This document shows positions 63,241 to 64,000 of a stretch of DNA of 64,000 nt, in pieces. The stretch comes from Rhabdornis inornatus (taxonomy: Eukaryota > Chordata > Aves > Passeriformes > Rhabdornithidae), in the NCBI GenBank assembly GCA_013397075.1, contig VWZS01005937.1, positions 115,321-179,320 on the forward strand. Direction: 5' to 3'. The position numbers and the translations under genes were made by a program. Positions within the stretch are counted from its first letter, which is position 1; each line of letters begins with the position of its first letter. The notes beneath the pieces were generated by a model. It was not told the DNA's origin. It did no database searches and saw nothing but the letters and a program-made list of their open reading frames with translations.

Positions 63241-64000
63241 GGGAGTTCAAATGGCTCCTGCTACCAGCCGGAGCGTGAGCGGGGAGAGCCTCGGGTGCTG
63301 GTTCCTCCCTGCACGGACGCCGGGCGAGCTCCCCGGGACCGGCGGCTGCGGCCGCTCAGCCCCGCTCGGTTCCGCCGTTCGGTGCCCACGCCCGGTCCCG
63401 GTTCCGTTCGGTGCCCGAGCCGGGTCCCGGTTCCGCTCGGTGCCGCCGCCAGGCACCCACCGGGGCACGAAGCCAAGGAGGGACCGGCGCATCAGGGCAG
63501 GCGCGGAGAGCTACGCTGGCTGTGCAATGTTAAAATAAATGTAACGGAATTTACTTGGTTCTTATTTAGAGAAACGAAAAATCCTGTTGTGTTACACACG
63601 GAGCGATCCGCGGTGCCTGCACGGACCTCACCCGCCGCCAGCGCGGGTCGTGCCGGCACCTTCCATCTCTGCCCGAATCCCCGAATCTCCGAATCCCCGG
63701 GAGGGTCCCACCCGGGAGGGTCCCACCCGCACCGAGGGGATGCCGAGCATCGGCTTCTGCCCGAGCAGCACCGCGCTCGCCGCCCGGGTCGGGATGGGAC
63801 AGAGCCGGGAGTTTCGGGATGGGACAGAGCCGGGAGGGTCGGGATCGGGCAGAGCCGGGCGGGTCGGGATGGGACAGAACCCGGAGGGTCGGGATCGGGC
63901 AAAGCCGGGAGGGTCGGGATGAGGCAGAGCCCGGAGGGTCGGGATCGGGCAGAGCCGGGAGGGTCGGGATCGGGCAGAGGCGGGGGGGGCGGGAGCGGGG
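63241..64000. promoter_or_regulatory. CpG island at window end
   Basis: Abrupt rise in GC and CpG compared with the AT-rich DNA before 63.2 kb. Includes repeated GGTCCCGGTTCCG-type motifs at 63370-63450. No exon of a known gene was recognised. It could be the promoter of a gene lying beyond the window, or simply a CpG-rich tandem-repeat region. Confidence 0.5.
63786..64000. repeat. 25-bp G-rich tandem repeat, at least 8 copies
   Basis: Unit resembles GGGATCGGGCAGAGCCGGGA followed by GGGTC; variants carry GGGATGGGACAG. It continues to the last base, so the full array is not in view. A related GGGAGGGTCCCACCC duplication lies just before it near 63702-63735. Confidence 0.93.

Noticed and set aside
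1..64000. CRISPR array, operon or phage-like system
   Set aside because: The tandem arrays have no unique spacers, there are no cas-like genes, and the window is clearly vertebrate nuclear DNA.

Overview
The window looks like vertebrate nuclear DNA, most likely from a bird. It contains a multi-exon gene with GT-AG introns, 3' fragments of CR1-type LINEs (the dominant avian repeat), CpG islands, low overall repeat density and GC-rich minisatellites. A passerine is plausible but cannot be proven from the sequence. There is no operon structure and no bacterial or phage content. Most open reading frames are chance frames in introns, CpG islands or tandem repeats.

One protein-coding gene is clear: the LIM-homeobox transcription factor LHX8, on the minus strand at 5354-15567. 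Eight coding exons were assembled by eye: 15487-15567, 15162-15320, 12339-12460, 10620-10840, 10007-10110, 7387-7482, 6147-6330 and 5354-5430. All junctions are GT-AG and phase-compatible. The joined CDS is 1044 nt (347 residues plus stop) and encodes two LIM domains and a homeodomain. The 3' UTR lies below 5354.

Layout: 1-4857 is AT-rich sequence downstream of LHX8 with one CR1 tail. 4858-15567 is LHX8, with a CR1 insertion in the intron that splits the homeodomain. 14.75-21.2 kb holds a chain of CpG islands covering the first exons and the upstream flank, typical of developmental regulators. 21.2-63.2 kb is apparently gene-free intergenic DNA. It holds CR1 fragments, a 20-bp repeat carrying regularly spaced TGACCT motifs (24.66 kb), a compound AT-rich microsatellite (27.9 kb), a perfect 13-bp inverted repeat (28.56 kb), three minisatellites of 34-36 bp period clustered at 35.57-39.56 kb, an assembly gap (45239-45597), a long TTC tract (54.68 kb) and a 105-bp tandem duplication (57.3 kb). 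The last 760 bp (63.24-64.0 kb) is CpG-rich with a 25-bp G-rich tandem repeat that runs off the window.

In mammals LHX8 lies between TYW3/CRYZ and SLC44A5 (from memory). Neither neighbour is recognisable here, so the window appears to be LHX8 plus about 48 kb of its upstream intergenic region. I found no convincing new multi-gene system. The most unusual structure is the cluster of 34-36 bp minisatellites, one of which has a 170-bp higher-order organisation.
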